Shown here piece after piece: positions 24,212 to 32,679 of a stretch of 64,000 bases of DNA. Every line of letters begins with the position of its first letter. Within the stretch, counting starts at the first letter, position 1. The notes under the pieces were generated by a model. It worked only from the letters and a program-made list of their open reading frames with translations, did not search any database and was not told the DNA's origin. Both the position numbers and the translations under genes were made by a program. The stretch spans positions 3,348,001 through 3,412,000 of the forward strand of contig NZ_JAROCF010000001.1 of NCBI RefSeq assembly GCF_030433685.1, in the 5' to 3' direction. This stretch comes from Leifsonia williamsii (lineage in GTDB: Bacteria > Actinomycetota > Actinomycetes > Actinomycetales > Microbacteriaceae).

Positions 24212-25183
24212 TCAGCTCTCGGCGGGCTCAGGCTGCTCGACCGGCGCCACGGGCTCGGCCGGCATCTCCTCGACGACCTCCTGCGGGGCGTCCTCGAGGC
24301 CGTCCGTGAACTCGCGCAGCCACGGCCGCAGCTCGGGGCCGAGGTCCTCCCGGTCGATGGCGAGCTGCACGATCGCCTTGATGTAGTCGAGCCGGTCGCC
24401 GGTGTCGTAGCGGCGGCCGCGGAAGACGACGCCGTAGACGCCGCCGGTCCAGTCGGGCGCCTCCGCCATCGACTGCAGCGCGTCGGTCAGCTGGATCTCG
24501 CCGCCGCGCCCCGGCTCGGTGCGCTCCAGCACGTCGAAGACCTCGGGGCGCAGCACGTAGCGGCCGATGATGGCGAGGTTGGAGGGGGCGTGCTCCTTGT
24601 CCGGCTTCTCGACGAGACCGGTGATCCGCACCACGTCGTCCTCGTCGGTCGGCTCGACCGCGGCGGCGCCGTACAGGTGGATGCTGTCGGGGTCGACCTC
24701 CATCAGCGCCACGACCGTGGTGTTGAGCCGGTGCTGCACGTCGAGCATGCGGGTCAGCAGCGGGTCGCGGTGGTCGATGATGTCGTCGCCGAGGAGCACC
24801 GCGAACGGCTCGCGGCCGACGTGCATCTGCGCGCGGAGCACGGCGTGGCCGAGGCCCTTCGGGTCGCCCTGGCGCACGTAGTGCACGTCGGCGAGCGAGG
24901 TGGAGTAGTTGACCTTCTGCAGGCGGTCGGTGTCGCCCTTCTTCTGCAGGGTGTCCTCGAGCTCGGCGTTGCGGTCGAAGTGGTTCTCCAGCGCATTCTT
25001 GTTGCGGCCGGTCACCATCAGCACGTCGTGCAGGCCGGCGTCGACCGCCTCCTCGACGACGTACTGGATGGCCGGCTTGTCCACCACCGGAAGCATCTCC
25101 TTGGGCATCGCCTTCGTCGCCGGGAGGAACCGGGTGCCCAGACCCGCCGCAGGGATGACCGCTTTCGTCACGTGGTTTGCCAT
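24212..25183 (-). CDS. galU: UTP-glucose-1-phosphate uridylyltransferase
   Basis: A 323-residue nucleotidyltransferase making UDP-glucose from UTP and glucose-1-phosphate. Signature motifs are AVIPAAGLGTRFLPATK with PKEMLPVVDKP, LGDDIIDH, VEKPDKEHAPSNLA and YDTGDRLDYIKA. Start ATG 25183 (MANHV) rather than the longer frame at 25216, because it leads directly into the Rossmann strand. The C-terminus has an acidic, Pro-rich extension of ~35 residues. It is divergent from the folate cyclo-ligase across 58 bp. Confidence 0.95.
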   Translation of the reverse strand: MANHVTKAVIPAAGLGTRFLPATKAMPKEMLPVVDKPAIQYVVEEAVDAGLHDVLMVTGRNKNALENHFDRNAELEDTLQKKGDTDRLQKVNYSTSLADVHYVRQGDPKGLGHAVLRAQMHVGREPFAVLLGDDIIDHRDPLLTRMLDVQHRLNTTVVALMEVDPDSIHLYGAAAVEPTDEDDVVRITGLVEKPDKEHAPSNLAIIGRYVLRPEVFDVLERTEPGRGGEIQLTDALQSMAEAPDWTGGVYGVVFRGRRYDTGDRLDYIKAIVQLAIDREDLGPELRPWLREFTDGLEDAPQEVVEEMPAEPVAPVEQPEPAES

Positions 25184-25241
25184 GCCGCCTACAGTATCCG
25201 CATTTCCGGCGGTCACAGGGTCGGTCTTCTAGGATTGCGGT

Positions 25242-25826
25242 ATGGACCCGGATACCGCCGAGCACCGCAAACGGGCGCTCCGCGCCGAGCTCCGCGAGCG
25301 CAGGCAGAACCTCACCACGACCGAGCGCTCCGGCGCGACGGCGGGCCTCACCCGCAACCTGGTCGACCTGGTGACCGATCTCTCCGCCCGCTCGGTGGCC
25401 GCCTACCTGTCGACGCCCATCGAGCCGGACACCCGCCCCTTTCTCAACTGGGCGCACGCCCAGGGCCTGCGGGTGCTGCTGCCGATCTCGCGCGAGGACG
25501 GCCTCCTCGACTGGACCACCGGCGACGGCGAGACCGAGACGGAGGGGCTGTTCGGGATGCCGGAGGCCGTCGGCGAGCTGCTCGGCCCCATCGCGATCAA
25601 CGACGTCGACCTCATCCTCGTGCCGGCGGCCGCCGTCGATGCGAGCGGGATGCGCATGGGCTGGGGGCGCGGCTATTTCGACAAGACGCTCGGCAGCATG
25701 GAAAAATGTCCACCGGTCTACGCCGTCCTGTTCGACGGCGAGCTCGTGGACGAGGTCCCGCGCGAGCGGCACGACCAGCCCGTCGACGGCGCCGTGACGC
25801 CCAGCAGGATCGTCCAGTTCTCCTGA
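25242..25826 (+). CDS. 5-formyltetrahydrofolate cyclo-ligase
   Basis: A 194-residue MTHFS-family enzyme converting 5-formyl-THF and ATP to 5,10-methenyl-THF. Present are the N-terminal RKRALRAELRERR (ATP-site basic residues), the middle LPISREDG and the C-terminal signature GMRMGWGRGYFDKTL. ATG 25242 is seven bases after TAGGAT (25230-25235), so the mRNA is probably leaderless. It heads a short run with fmdB and mscL genes. Confidence 0.95.
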   Translation: MDPDTAEHRKRALRAELRERRQNLTTTERSGATAGLTRNLVDLVTDLSARSVAAYLSTPIEPDTRPFLNWAHAQGLRVLLPISREDGLLDWTTGDGETETEGLFGMPEAVGELLGPIAINDVDLILVPAAAVDASGMRMGWGRGYFDKTLGSMEKCPPVYAVLFDGELVDEVPRERHDQPVDGAVTPSRIVQFS

Positions 25827-25869
25827 CCCACCGGTCCGCCCCGCGGACCCGACCGACCACCGGAAGAAG

Positions 25870-26142
25870 ATGCCCACCTACTCGTACCAGTGCCGCGACT
25901 GCGGTCACGCCTTCGACATCCAGCAGGCCTTCACCGACGACGCGCTGACGGTGTGCCCGAACTGCGGCGGCTCGCTGCGCAAGGTCTTCGGCGCCGTGGG
26001 CGTCACCTTCAACGGGTCCGGGTTCTACCGCACCGACTCGCGCGGCACGAAGTCGGCGGGGGCGGGATCGGCGTCGTCTTCGTCGTCGTCGTCGGGTTCG
26101 TCGTCGTCGGGTTCGTCGTCCTCCTCCGGCTCCGCCGCCTAG
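25870..26142 (+). CDS. FmdB family zinc-ribbon protein
   Basis: A 90-residue protein. The N-terminal ~45 residues are the FmdB zinc ribbon, MPTYSYQCRDCGHAFD with a second CPNCGG pair. The rest is a Ser/Gly-rich tail (about 25 Ser) written mostly in TCG/TCC codons, a low-complexity stretch likely variable in length. It starts 43 bp after the folate cyclo-ligase gene and is probably co-transcribed. Role poorly known. Confidence 0.92.
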   Translation: MPTYSYQCRDCGHAFDIQQAFTDDALTVCPNCGGSLRKVFGAVGVTFNGSGFYRTDSRGTKSAGAGSASSSSSSSGSSSSGSSSSSGSAA

Positions 26143-26175
26143 TCAGCACCACCCCTCCTGCAGAAAGGACCGGTC

Positions 26176-26613
26176 ATGCTCAAGGGCTTCAAGGAGTTCA
26201 TCCTCCGCGGCAACGTGATCGACCTGGCCGTCGCCGTCGTCATCGGCGCGGCCTTCACCGCGGTCGTCACCTCGATCGTGAACAACCTGATCAACCCGCT
26301 GATCGGCGCCTTCTTCCAGGCGAGCACCCTGGATGACGCGCTGGTGGTCACCCTGAACGGCTCCGACGTCAAGTTCGGCGCGGTGATCGGGGCGATCATC
26401 AACTTCCTGATCGTCGCGACCGTGGTGTACTTCGTCTTCGTGTACCCGCTGAACGAGCTCAAGAAGCGCGCCGAACGCCTCCGCAAGAAGGGCGTGGTCG
26501 AGCCGGAGGCCCCGGTCACCGAACTCGACGTCCTCACCGAGATCCGCGACCTCCTCAGCGCCCAGCAGTCCCCGCCGTCGGGCACCGGCAAGCACGCCGA
26601 CCCGTCGGTCTGA
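26176..26613 (+). CDS. mscL: Large-conductance mechanosensitive channel MscL
   Basis: A 145-residue channel subunit that opens under membrane tension on osmotic downshock. It has the N-terminal amphipathic segment MLKGFKEFILRGNVIDLAVAV, the pore helix with VVIGAAFTAVVTS, the outer helix (IGAIINFLIVATVVYFVFV), a basic cluster (KKRAERLRKKG) and a C-terminal helix. It follows fmdB by 33 bp. Its stop is 13 bp from the stop of the convergent 79-residue gene. Confidence 0.96.
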   Translation: MLKGFKEFILRGNVIDLAVAVVIGAAFTAVVTSIVNNLINPLIGAFFQASTLDDALVVTLNGSDVKFGAVIGAIINFLIVATVVYFVFVYPLNELKKRAERLRKKGVVEPEAPVTELDVLTEIRDLLSAQQSPPSGTGKHADPSV

Positions 26614-26626
26614 CCAGCCGCCCGAC

Positions 26627-26866
26627 TCACCAGTGCGGCGGGACGTCCCGCCGCAGCCGCTCGTCGTTCGACCCGAACGACGGCGCGTGGTCGCTGTCGG
26701 CAGCGCTCGGCTCCGGCGCCGACGGCAGCGCCGGCGACGGGTCCGCTCCGGGCGCGCCGGGTCGCTGCACCCGCCGGCTGCGCCGCGGACGCGAAGCCCC
26801 GGCAGAGCCGGAGGCGGCACGCGCGTCGGGGTCGGAGGTCACCCCTCCAGCGTAACCGCCGCTCAC
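26627..26866 (-). CDS. Small basic/Pro-rich protein coupled to the helicase-like gene
   Basis: A 79-residue protein with no recognised domain: a basic patch (SRPRRSRRVQRPG), a Pro/Ala/Ser-rich middle and an ordered-looking end, GSNDERLRRDVPPHW. GTG 26866 overlaps the stop of the upstream 1251-residue gene (GTGA), so it is translationally coupled and probably works with it. GTG 26842 is an alternative start, but GGAGG would be only one base away. Real gene likely because of the overlap; function unknown. Confidence 0.6.
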   Translation of the reverse strand: MSGGYAGGVTSDPDARAASGSAGASRPRRSRRVQRPGAPGADPSPALPSAPEPSAADSDHAPSFGSNDERLRRDVPPHW

Positions 26867-29800
26867 CCCACCGGGATCGTGATCGGCGCCGTCTCCGTGC
26901 CGACCTCCGCGCCGATGAGCTTCGCGATGCGCGAGGCGACCGCGTCCGGGTCGGCGAACAGCTCGAAGCTGTGCACGCGGAGGTAGTGCCAGCCCAGGCG
27001 GCGCAGCACGTCCGGGCGGAGGCGGAGCGATTCGCGGAGGCTGCCCTTGTTCACGTCGTCGTCCGTCTCGATCGCGACGGCGCGGCCCTCGTGCGAGGCC
27101 ACCAGGGTGATCTTGCCGCGGTAGCCGAGGTGGACGTCGAGGCCGCGGCGGACCAGGCGCTTGGCGAGGTCGAGGACCATCGGGTCGGCGTCCTGGCTCA
27201 GGTACTCGGGCGCCGCCGCCTGGAGCTGGTCGGCCTCCCCCAGCACCTGGGCGAGCGCCGCGATGCCGTGCCGCATGCGCGACTCGTCGATGTCCTCCGG
27301 CTTGAAGCACGACACGATGTCCATGCCGCGGCGCGCGCGGGTCATGCCGACGGCCAGCAGGCGGTCGCCGCCCGGCTCGGCGAGCGCGCCGAAGTTGGAC
27401 AGCAGGCGGCCGTGCGGGGTGCGGCCGTAGCCGATGCTGAAGATCGCGCGGTCGCGGCTCTGCCCGACCGACTGGTCGAGGGTGACGACGGTGAACGGCT
27501 CCGCCCGGTCGCCCAGGATGAAGTCAGCCAGCTCGCTCCGCTTCGAGAACGCCGCCAGCACGGCCTGGTTGACCCGCACGGCGTGCCGTTCGCTCGCGGT
27601 GATGACCATGAGCGACTCCCGCGGACGCTCGGTCGCGTGCTTCAGGACAAGGTCGACCACGGTCGCGACCTCGGCGTCCGTGCTCTCGACGGCGCCGGTG
27701 TCGGAGTCGGGCATCCCCTGGCCGCCGGTCACGTAGTGCAGCGCGAGGCTGCCGTGACCGAGGAACGTGCCCGCCCACGGGAACGAGTCGATCATGCCGC
27801 CGTAGAAGCGGCGGTTGACCAGCTCGGCGAGGTCCTCCCCGCCCGCGCGGTAGCTGCGCGAGAGTGTGTAGACGGGCAGCAGCTCCGAGAGCCGGGCGAG
27901 TGCGGAGTCGGCGTGCATGGCGTCGAGGTCGTCGGCGTCGACGGTCGTGCCGTATTCGTGCACGCCGATGTCGAACCGCGACGGGGTCTGCGTCACCGGG
28001 TCGCCGAACGCGACGACCTGCTTGGCGCGGCGCAGCACCGGGACGTTCTCGGCCAGGCTGGAGGCCCCGGCGTCCACCAGCAGGACGGCGTCGAAGGCGA
28101 CCTCCCGGCTGATGTGGGGCACCTCGTACGGCGAGACCAGCCAGACCGGCGCGAGCGGCCGGGCCAGGTGCGGTGCGACGGCGTTGAGCGACGCGGCGGT
28201 CGGGTTCTCGGTGGTGAGGAGGCGCTTGAGCGCCGCGGCCTCGTCCGGCCAGTCCACGATGCCGATCTTCCAGGTCTCGGCGAGCATCCACGCGAGCTGC
28301 TTGCCGGTGGCGGAGGCGTGCGCCTCGTCCACGAGCCGGAAGTCGGCCTCCAGCCGGTCGAGCACGCCGGTGTTGGCGCTGAGCAGCGCGCGGTCGGAGG
28401 CGAGCAGCGTCTCGAGCACCGACTGCCACCAGGCCAGCTCGAGCTCCGCGCTCACCTGCGTCTCGGGCACGTGACGGATGGAGAGGTCGGAGAGCAGCGG
28501 GTCGAGCTCCAGCTCGCGCAGCTGCCCGAGCAGCGCCGTGCGCTCCTGCAGGTTGGCGAGCACCTCCGACTCGGCGGCGAGGCCCGCGATCTGGCGGGTG
28601 AGGATCTCGATGGGCAGCGCGGCGAGGGAGTTCGGGGTGCCGGTGCGGCGCAGCGGGATGTCGAGGCGGGCGAGGTCCTCCGCGACCCGCTGGTAGGCGA
28701 CCTGGACGTCGGCGATGCCGACCGGCACCTCCGGCACGACGCCGGCGACGGCGAACCGGTTCCAGAGGATGCGCTGCTGCTGGATGCGGCGCAGGCTCTC
28801 GTTGAGGTCGGTGACGTGCACGCCGGGCCGCACGTACTCGAGCGCGAGCTTGCGCAGGCGGCGCCGGTTCGCTCCCGACATGGCCGGTGAGTCGCGGCGC
28901 GAGGAGGTGGCGGCGATCAGCTCGGCGAGCGACCGGTCGAACACGGCAGGCGTGAAGCGGTCGAGCGTCTCGCGGATGTCGGCGAGCAGCCGCAGGTACA
29001 CACCGAGCTCGGCGATCGACTCGAAGGGCCGCATCCGCGTCTGGCCGATCAGCGCGTTGGCGCGCTCGATCAGGCGGGGCAGCTCGGCGCGGTTGAGCTT
29101 CTTGGCCAGCTCGTGCGCGGCCTTGCCCTCCTCGGTCGTGGTGAACGAGGCGCCGTACCACGGCGAGTCGTTGGGCCCGTAGCGGAACTCGCCCAGCCGG
29201 GCGGCGCGGATCAGCGCGTCGGCGGCGGAGGCGCGGTCGTGTGCGAGCGCCTCGATCGAGTGCCGGCCGAGGCGGGCGGTGGTGGAGGGCGGAGCCGGCA
29301 GCAGCGACAGGTGCGACAGCTCGCGCAGCGCGTCCAGCACCGACACCTTCAGGACCGGGTCGCGGCGGGTCAGCGCCGCGCGGTAGTCGAGCAGCACCTT
29401 GCGGAGGCGGACGAGCGCCTCGTCGACGTCGGTGACGCGCGGCTGCTCCGCCTTCTCGTTGCGGCCGATGGCCTGGATGAGGTCGCGGCGCAGCGTGCGC
29501 GGCGTGACGGCGAGGCCGGGGAGGCCCGCGCGGGAGAGCCGCTGGGCGATGTCGTCGAGGCTCGACCGTCGCGGGGTCACCACGAGCACGCGCTTGTGCT
29601 GGCCGACGAGGGCGCCGATGGCGTTCACGATGGTCTGGGTGCCGCCGGTGCCCGGCAGCGTCTTCACGACGATGGAGTTGCCGGCGGCGATCTGCGCGAC
29701 GACGTTCTCCTGCGTCTCGTCGGCGTCGAGCAGGAGGGTGTCGGTCGCGGGCGGCCGCTCGTCCTGCTTGATCGGGTCGACCGGGTTGAAGGCGCTCTCG

Positions 29801-30618
29801 ACCGTGGTGCGCGCGGTCGGGTTGCCCGCCAGCGCATCCAGCATCACGGCGTCGAGGTCGTCGGCCTCCGCGCGCAGGGCGGGCGCGACGTCGGCGAACG
29901 ACGAGACGACCAGGCGCGGCTGCACATTGAACCACGGCAGGTGGGAGGTCAGCCCGCGCAGGCGGTCGATCACCGGCTGCGGCTTGAACACGCCGTTCTG
30001 CACGGCGAGCGCCACGAACGCGTCGGCGTCGAGGGTGATCTGGAACTGCTGGGCGAGTGCCTCCGCCAGCTGCGGGTTGAGGAACGGCTGCCCCTTGAGC
30101 TTGAGCTCGAAGTCGCGGCCGTACCGGCGGATCGCGAGCGGACGCAGCAGGATCGGGGCGAAGAACTCGTCGCCGCCGTGCCGCCACTGGGCCAGGCCGA
30201 TGGCCAGATGCACCGACTCGATGCCGCGCACCGAGCGCAGCTCGATGCCCTTGGCCGTGATCGCGTTCGCGGCGGCGCGCGCGGTGCGCAGCGCCAGCTC
30301 GTCGCGGATCAGGCTCGACAGCAGGGTGCTCTTGCCGGTGATGAACTGCGGCAGGCCGCCCGGGTGCGTGGTGCTGAGCTCGATGCGGGTCCGCGGGCCG
30401 TCCTCGAAGTGGAGGAGCGGGGAGGTGCCGCCGATCGCCGCGATCTCGTCGCGCCAGCGCTGCCACACCGGCTCGGCGATGTTGCCCGCCGTGAGGGCCG
30501 GGTCGCCGAGGCTCAGCATGTGCGGAGCGGTCGTGTTGCCGGCGGGATGCAGGGCATCGTCGTCCCTGAGGTCCGACGCGAGCGCGTCGTCCTCCGTCTT
30601 CCTATCCAGTCGCCACAC
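26863..30618 (-). CDS. Superfamily 1 helicase-like protein with altered ATPase motifs and C-terminal REase-like domain
   Basis: A 1251-residue protein of an actinobacterial UvrD/DUF4011-like helicase family. The Walker A block reads LPGTGGTQT near residue 326, with Gly where the family has Lys. Motif II reads VDAGASS near 849 instead of DEASQ. Later motifs look kept: GDPVTQTPSRF, SRSYRAGG, and the motif V/VI block with VGMTRARRG. Residues ~1150-1240 (RRGLDVHLGYRGKITLV, IETDDD, LGWHYLRVHS) resemble the MTES_1575/Vsr-type nuclease fold, with a Thr where an Asp is usual. GTG 30618 follows a TAGGGT -10 by seven bases (leaderless). The frame is intact over 3.7 kb, so a non-ATPase role, or unusual chemistry, is likely. 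Confidence 0.82.
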   Translation of the reverse strand: MWRLDRKTEDDALASDLRDDDALHPAGNTTAPHMLSLGDPALTAGNIAEPVWQRWRDEIAAIGGTSPLLHFEDGPRTRIELSTTHPGGLPQFITGKSTLLSSLIRDELALRTARAAANAITAKGIELRSVRGIESVHLAIGLAQWRHGGDEFFAPILLRPLAIRRYGRDFELKLKGQPFLNPQLAEALAQQFQITLDADAFVALAVQNGVFKPQPVIDRLRGLTSHLPWFNVQPRLVVSSFADVAPALRAEADDLDAVMLDALAGNPTARTTVESAFNPVDPIKQDERPPATDTLLLDADETQENVVAQIAAGNSIVVKTLPGTGGTQTIVNAIGALVGQHKRVLVVTPRRSSLDDIAQRLSRAGLPGLAVTPRTLRRDLIQAIGRNEKAEQPRVTDVDEALVRLRKVLLDYRAALTRRDPVLKVSVLDALRELSHLSLLPAPPSTTARLGRHSIEALAHDRASAADALIRAARLGEFRYGPNDSPWYGASFTTTEEGKAAHELAKKLNRAELPRLIERANALIGQTRMRPFESIAELGVYLRLLADIRETLDRFTPAVFDRSLAELIAATSSRRDSPAMSGANRRRLRKLALEYVRPGVHVTDLNESLRRIQQQRILWNRFAVAGVVPEVPVGIADVQVAYQRVAEDLARLDIPLRRTGTPNSLAALPIEILTRQIAGLAAESEVLANLQERTALLGQLRELELDPLLSDLSIRHVPETQVSAELELAWWQSVLETLLASDRALLSANTGVLDRLEADFRLVDEAHASATGKQLAWMLAETWKIGIVDWPDEAAALKRLLTTENPTAASLNAVAPHLARPLAPVWLVSPYEVPHISREVAFDAVLLVDAGASSLAENVPVLRRAKQVVAFGDPVTQTPSRFDIGVHEYGTTVDADDLDAMHADSALARLSELLPVYTLSRSYRAGGEDLAELVNRRFYGGMIDSFPWAGTFLGHGSLALHYVTGGQGMPDSDTGAVESTDAEVATVVDLVLKHATERPRESLMVITASERHAVRVNQAVLAAFSKRSELADFILGDRAEPFTVVTLDQSVGQSRDRAIFSIGYGRTPHGRLLSNFGALAEPGGDRLLAVGMTRARRGMDIVSCFKPEDIDESRMRHGIAALAQVLGEADQLQAAAPEYLSQDADPMVLDLAKRLVRRGLDVHLGYRGKITLVASHEGRAVAIETDDDVNKGSLRESLRLRPDVLRRLGWHYLRVHSFELFADPDAVASRIAKLIGAEVGTETAPITIPVG

Positions 30619-30682
30619 ACGGACACCCTACGTGCCCCTCCCTGGAATCCCGGGCAATTCGGGCGGGTTTCGCGGCGATCCG

Positions 30683-31984
30683 CTACGATGTGGCGCTCGG
30701 CTGCGTGGTCTGGGCGGCCGGCGGGGCCTCCGGCTCGCGCACCCTCCCGTGTCCGCGGAGGAAGACCAGCGCGAGCACCCCGCACAGCGCATAGAGGACC
30801 GCCTGGGCGTCGAGCACCGGCACCGCGCCGACCGTCTCGGCGAGTGCGCCGCCCGCCAGCAGGCCGACGCCCTGCGCCGCACCGCCGAGCGTCGTGACGG
30901 CCGCGATCACGCGCCCGAGTGCGGCGGGAGGCGTCGCGCTCTGCACGACGGTGATCTCGCCGGTGCCGGTGGCGACGGCGGGGATGCCCATGGCGATGAA
31001 GAGGCCCGCGTAGACGGCGAGCGCGGTCGTGATCGGCGCGAGGTTCCACGTGACCAGCAGCAGGCCGGCGAAGACGAGGAAGCCGACGCCGACGACGGCG
31101 CGCTCCCCGAACCTCCGCAGCAGCCTCCCCGTCACGAGCCCGCCGAGCACCCCGCCGACCGCCTGCAGGCCGCGGACGAGACCGACGCCGGCGTCGCCCG
31201 CGCCGACATCCTCGGTGAGGTACACGATGAAGAGGACGAGGAAGATGCCCTGCGCGGCGCCCGCCAGCACGGCGATGGCCGTCATCGTGCGCAGGGTGCC
31301 GGAGGCGAGGAGGGTGCGCAGCCCCTCCACCCATTCGCGCAGGAGGCGGCGCTCCGTCTGCGCGACCGGCTCCTCCCCCGTCTCCGCTTCGACCGCGGTC
31401 GCCGGCGCGCGGCCGATGCCGCGGCGCGTGCCCAGCACGAGCAGGGCCGTGACGACGAAGGTCGCCGCATCCACCAGCACGATGCCGCCGAGCCCCCAGA
31501 AGGCGAAGGCCGCTCCGCCGAGCGGCGACCCGATCAGCCGGGCGAGGTTGTCGCTGACGGCGATCAGGCCGTTCGCCGCCCCCAGCTCGTCGGCGCCGAC
31601 GATGCCGGGCACGATCGCCTGACGGGCCGGGTTGATGATCGCGCCGAGCACCGCCTCCACCGCTGCGACCGCGTAGACGATGCCCATGCGGTCCGCGGAG
31701 GCGGCGAGCAGCGGCAGCAGCGCCAGGGCCTGCAGCAGCGCGACCACGATGATCGTGCGCCGGCGGTCCCAGCGGTCGACGAGCACGCCGAGGAGGCTCC
31801 CGAGCAGCAGCATCGGTATGAGCTCGGCGAGGAAGACGGTGGAGGCGCCGAGTGCGGAGCCGGTCGCCGAGAAGGCGAACAGCGGCAGCGCGATCATGAG
31901 CAGCCAGTCGCCGGTGTCGGACACGAAGCCGGCCGACCACAGCAGGCCGTAGTCGCGGCGCAGGAGGAGGTGGCGGCGGCTCAC
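30683..31984 (-). CDS. MFS exporter of the drug-efflux type
   Basis: A 433-residue, ~12-helix transporter. It has RRDYGLLWSAGFVSDTGDWL at the start, GVLVDRWDRRRTI as the loop 2-3 motif and ARQAIVP, as in MFS_3/enterobactin-exporter-like proteins. GTG 31984 overlaps the stop of the ArsR-type gene (GTGA), making a regulator-transporter operon. The cargo is presumably whatever the regulator senses. Confidence 0.88.
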   Translation of the reverse strand: MSRRHLLLRRDYGLLWSAGFVSDTGDWLLMIALPLFAFSATGSALGASTVFLAELIPMLLLGSLLGVLVDRWDRRRTIIVVALLQALALLPLLAASADRMGIVYAVAAVEAVLGAIINPARQAIVPGIVGADELGAANGLIAVSDNLARLIGSPLGGAAFAFWGLGGIVLVDAATFVVTALLVLGTRRGIGRAPATAVEAETGEEPVAQTERRLLREWVEGLRTLLASGTLRTMTAIAVLAGAAQGIFLVLFIVYLTEDVGAGDAGVGLVRGLQAVGGVLGGLVTGRLLRRFGERAVVGVGFLVFAGLLLVTWNLAPITTALAVYAGLFIAMGIPAVATGTGEITVVQSATPPAALGRVIAAVTTLGGAAQGVGLLAGGALAETVGAVPVLDAQAVLYALCGVLALVFLRGHGRVREPEAPPAAQTTQPSATS

Positions 31985-32616
31985 GACTCGGCCTCCCCTG
32001 CACGCGAGTCCTTCGCCCGACCGACGGCGAGCGCGTCCGGGTGGCGGAAGGCGTTGAGGTGGAGGGCGACGACATCGGCGTCGTCGGGCGCATCGGCGCG
32101 GGTGAGGGCGATGTAGGGCCGGATGAGCGCATCCAGCTGCTCCCCCAGCGCGCGCAGCTCGGCGGCCGAGAGCCGCAGGGCGTAGCCCGACAGCATCGAC
32201 GCCTCCCGCCACTCCCGCGGCTGCTCGTCGCGCTGGGCGATCGCGCGGCGCACCAGCGCGGCCTCGTCGTCGACCTGGCGGTCGGCGAGGGCGCGCTCGA
32301 TCGTTCCCGAGCCGAGCTCGGCGTCCGGGTTCTCGGTGTCGCCGTAGCTCAGGCCGGTCGCGACCGAGCGCCACGGGCGTTCGCGGCCGTCCTCGGCCTC
32401 CACCGCCTCCACCAGCCCGAAACGTGCGAGCGCGCGCAGGTGGTAGCTGCAGTTGGAGGGCGTCGAGCCGAGGACCTCTGCGCACTCGCTGGCCGTGCGG
32501 GGGCCGAACGACATCAGGTGGTCGATCAGGGCGACGCGGAGCGGGTGGGCGAGCGCGCGGAGGGCGCGCGGGTCGGTGACCGTGCGGCGCTGCTCCTCGC
32601 GAGATTCGAAAGACAT
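31981..32616 (-). CDS. ArsR family winged-helix regulator
   Basis: A 211-residue regulator. Residues ~18-85 form an ArsR/HTH_20-type winged helix (LAHPLRVALIDHL, then ASECAEVLGSTPSNCSYHLRAL, and a wing with GRERPW). The C-terminal half is helical with no metal-binding CxC motif, so it senses something other than metal through the classic site. The ATG at 32616 lies inside the first of two GAAAGAC/TTTC palindromes, suggesting tight autorepression. It sits divergent from a second exporter gene. Confidence 0.85.
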   Translation of the reverse strand: MSFESREEQRRTVTDPRALRALAHPLRVALIDHLMSFGPRTASECAEVLGSTPSNCSYHLRALARFGLVEAVEAEDGRERPWRSVATGLSYGDTENPDAELGSGTIERALADRQVDDEAALVRRAIAQRDEQPREWREASMLSGYALRLSAAELRALGEQLDALIRPYIALTRADAPDDADVVALHLNAFRHPDALAVGRAKDSRAGEAES

Positions 32617-32645
32617 GTTTCAGAGTATTGCGAAAGACTTCTTTC
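32608..32645. promoter_or_regulatory. Two tandem operator-like palindromes between ArsR gene and MFS gene
   Basis: GAAAGACATGTTTC (32608-32621) and GAAAGACTTCTTTC (32632-32645) share GAAAGAC-N3-TTTC, with starts 24 bp apart. The first includes the regulator's start codon; the second lies 35 bp before the divergent MFS start. They are the best candidates for the ArsR-type operator. Confidence 0.65.
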
Positions 32646-32679
32646 ACGTCAAGAGCGGGAATGTCCGCGACGGTCCCGC

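Noticed and set aside
31981..31992. GCCGAGTCGTGA match to the nuclease-cassette repeat at the ArsR/MFS junction
   Set aside because: Only 12 bases, without the hairpin or the rest of the repeat; it is simply the Glu-Ser-stop codons of the ArsR-type gene.
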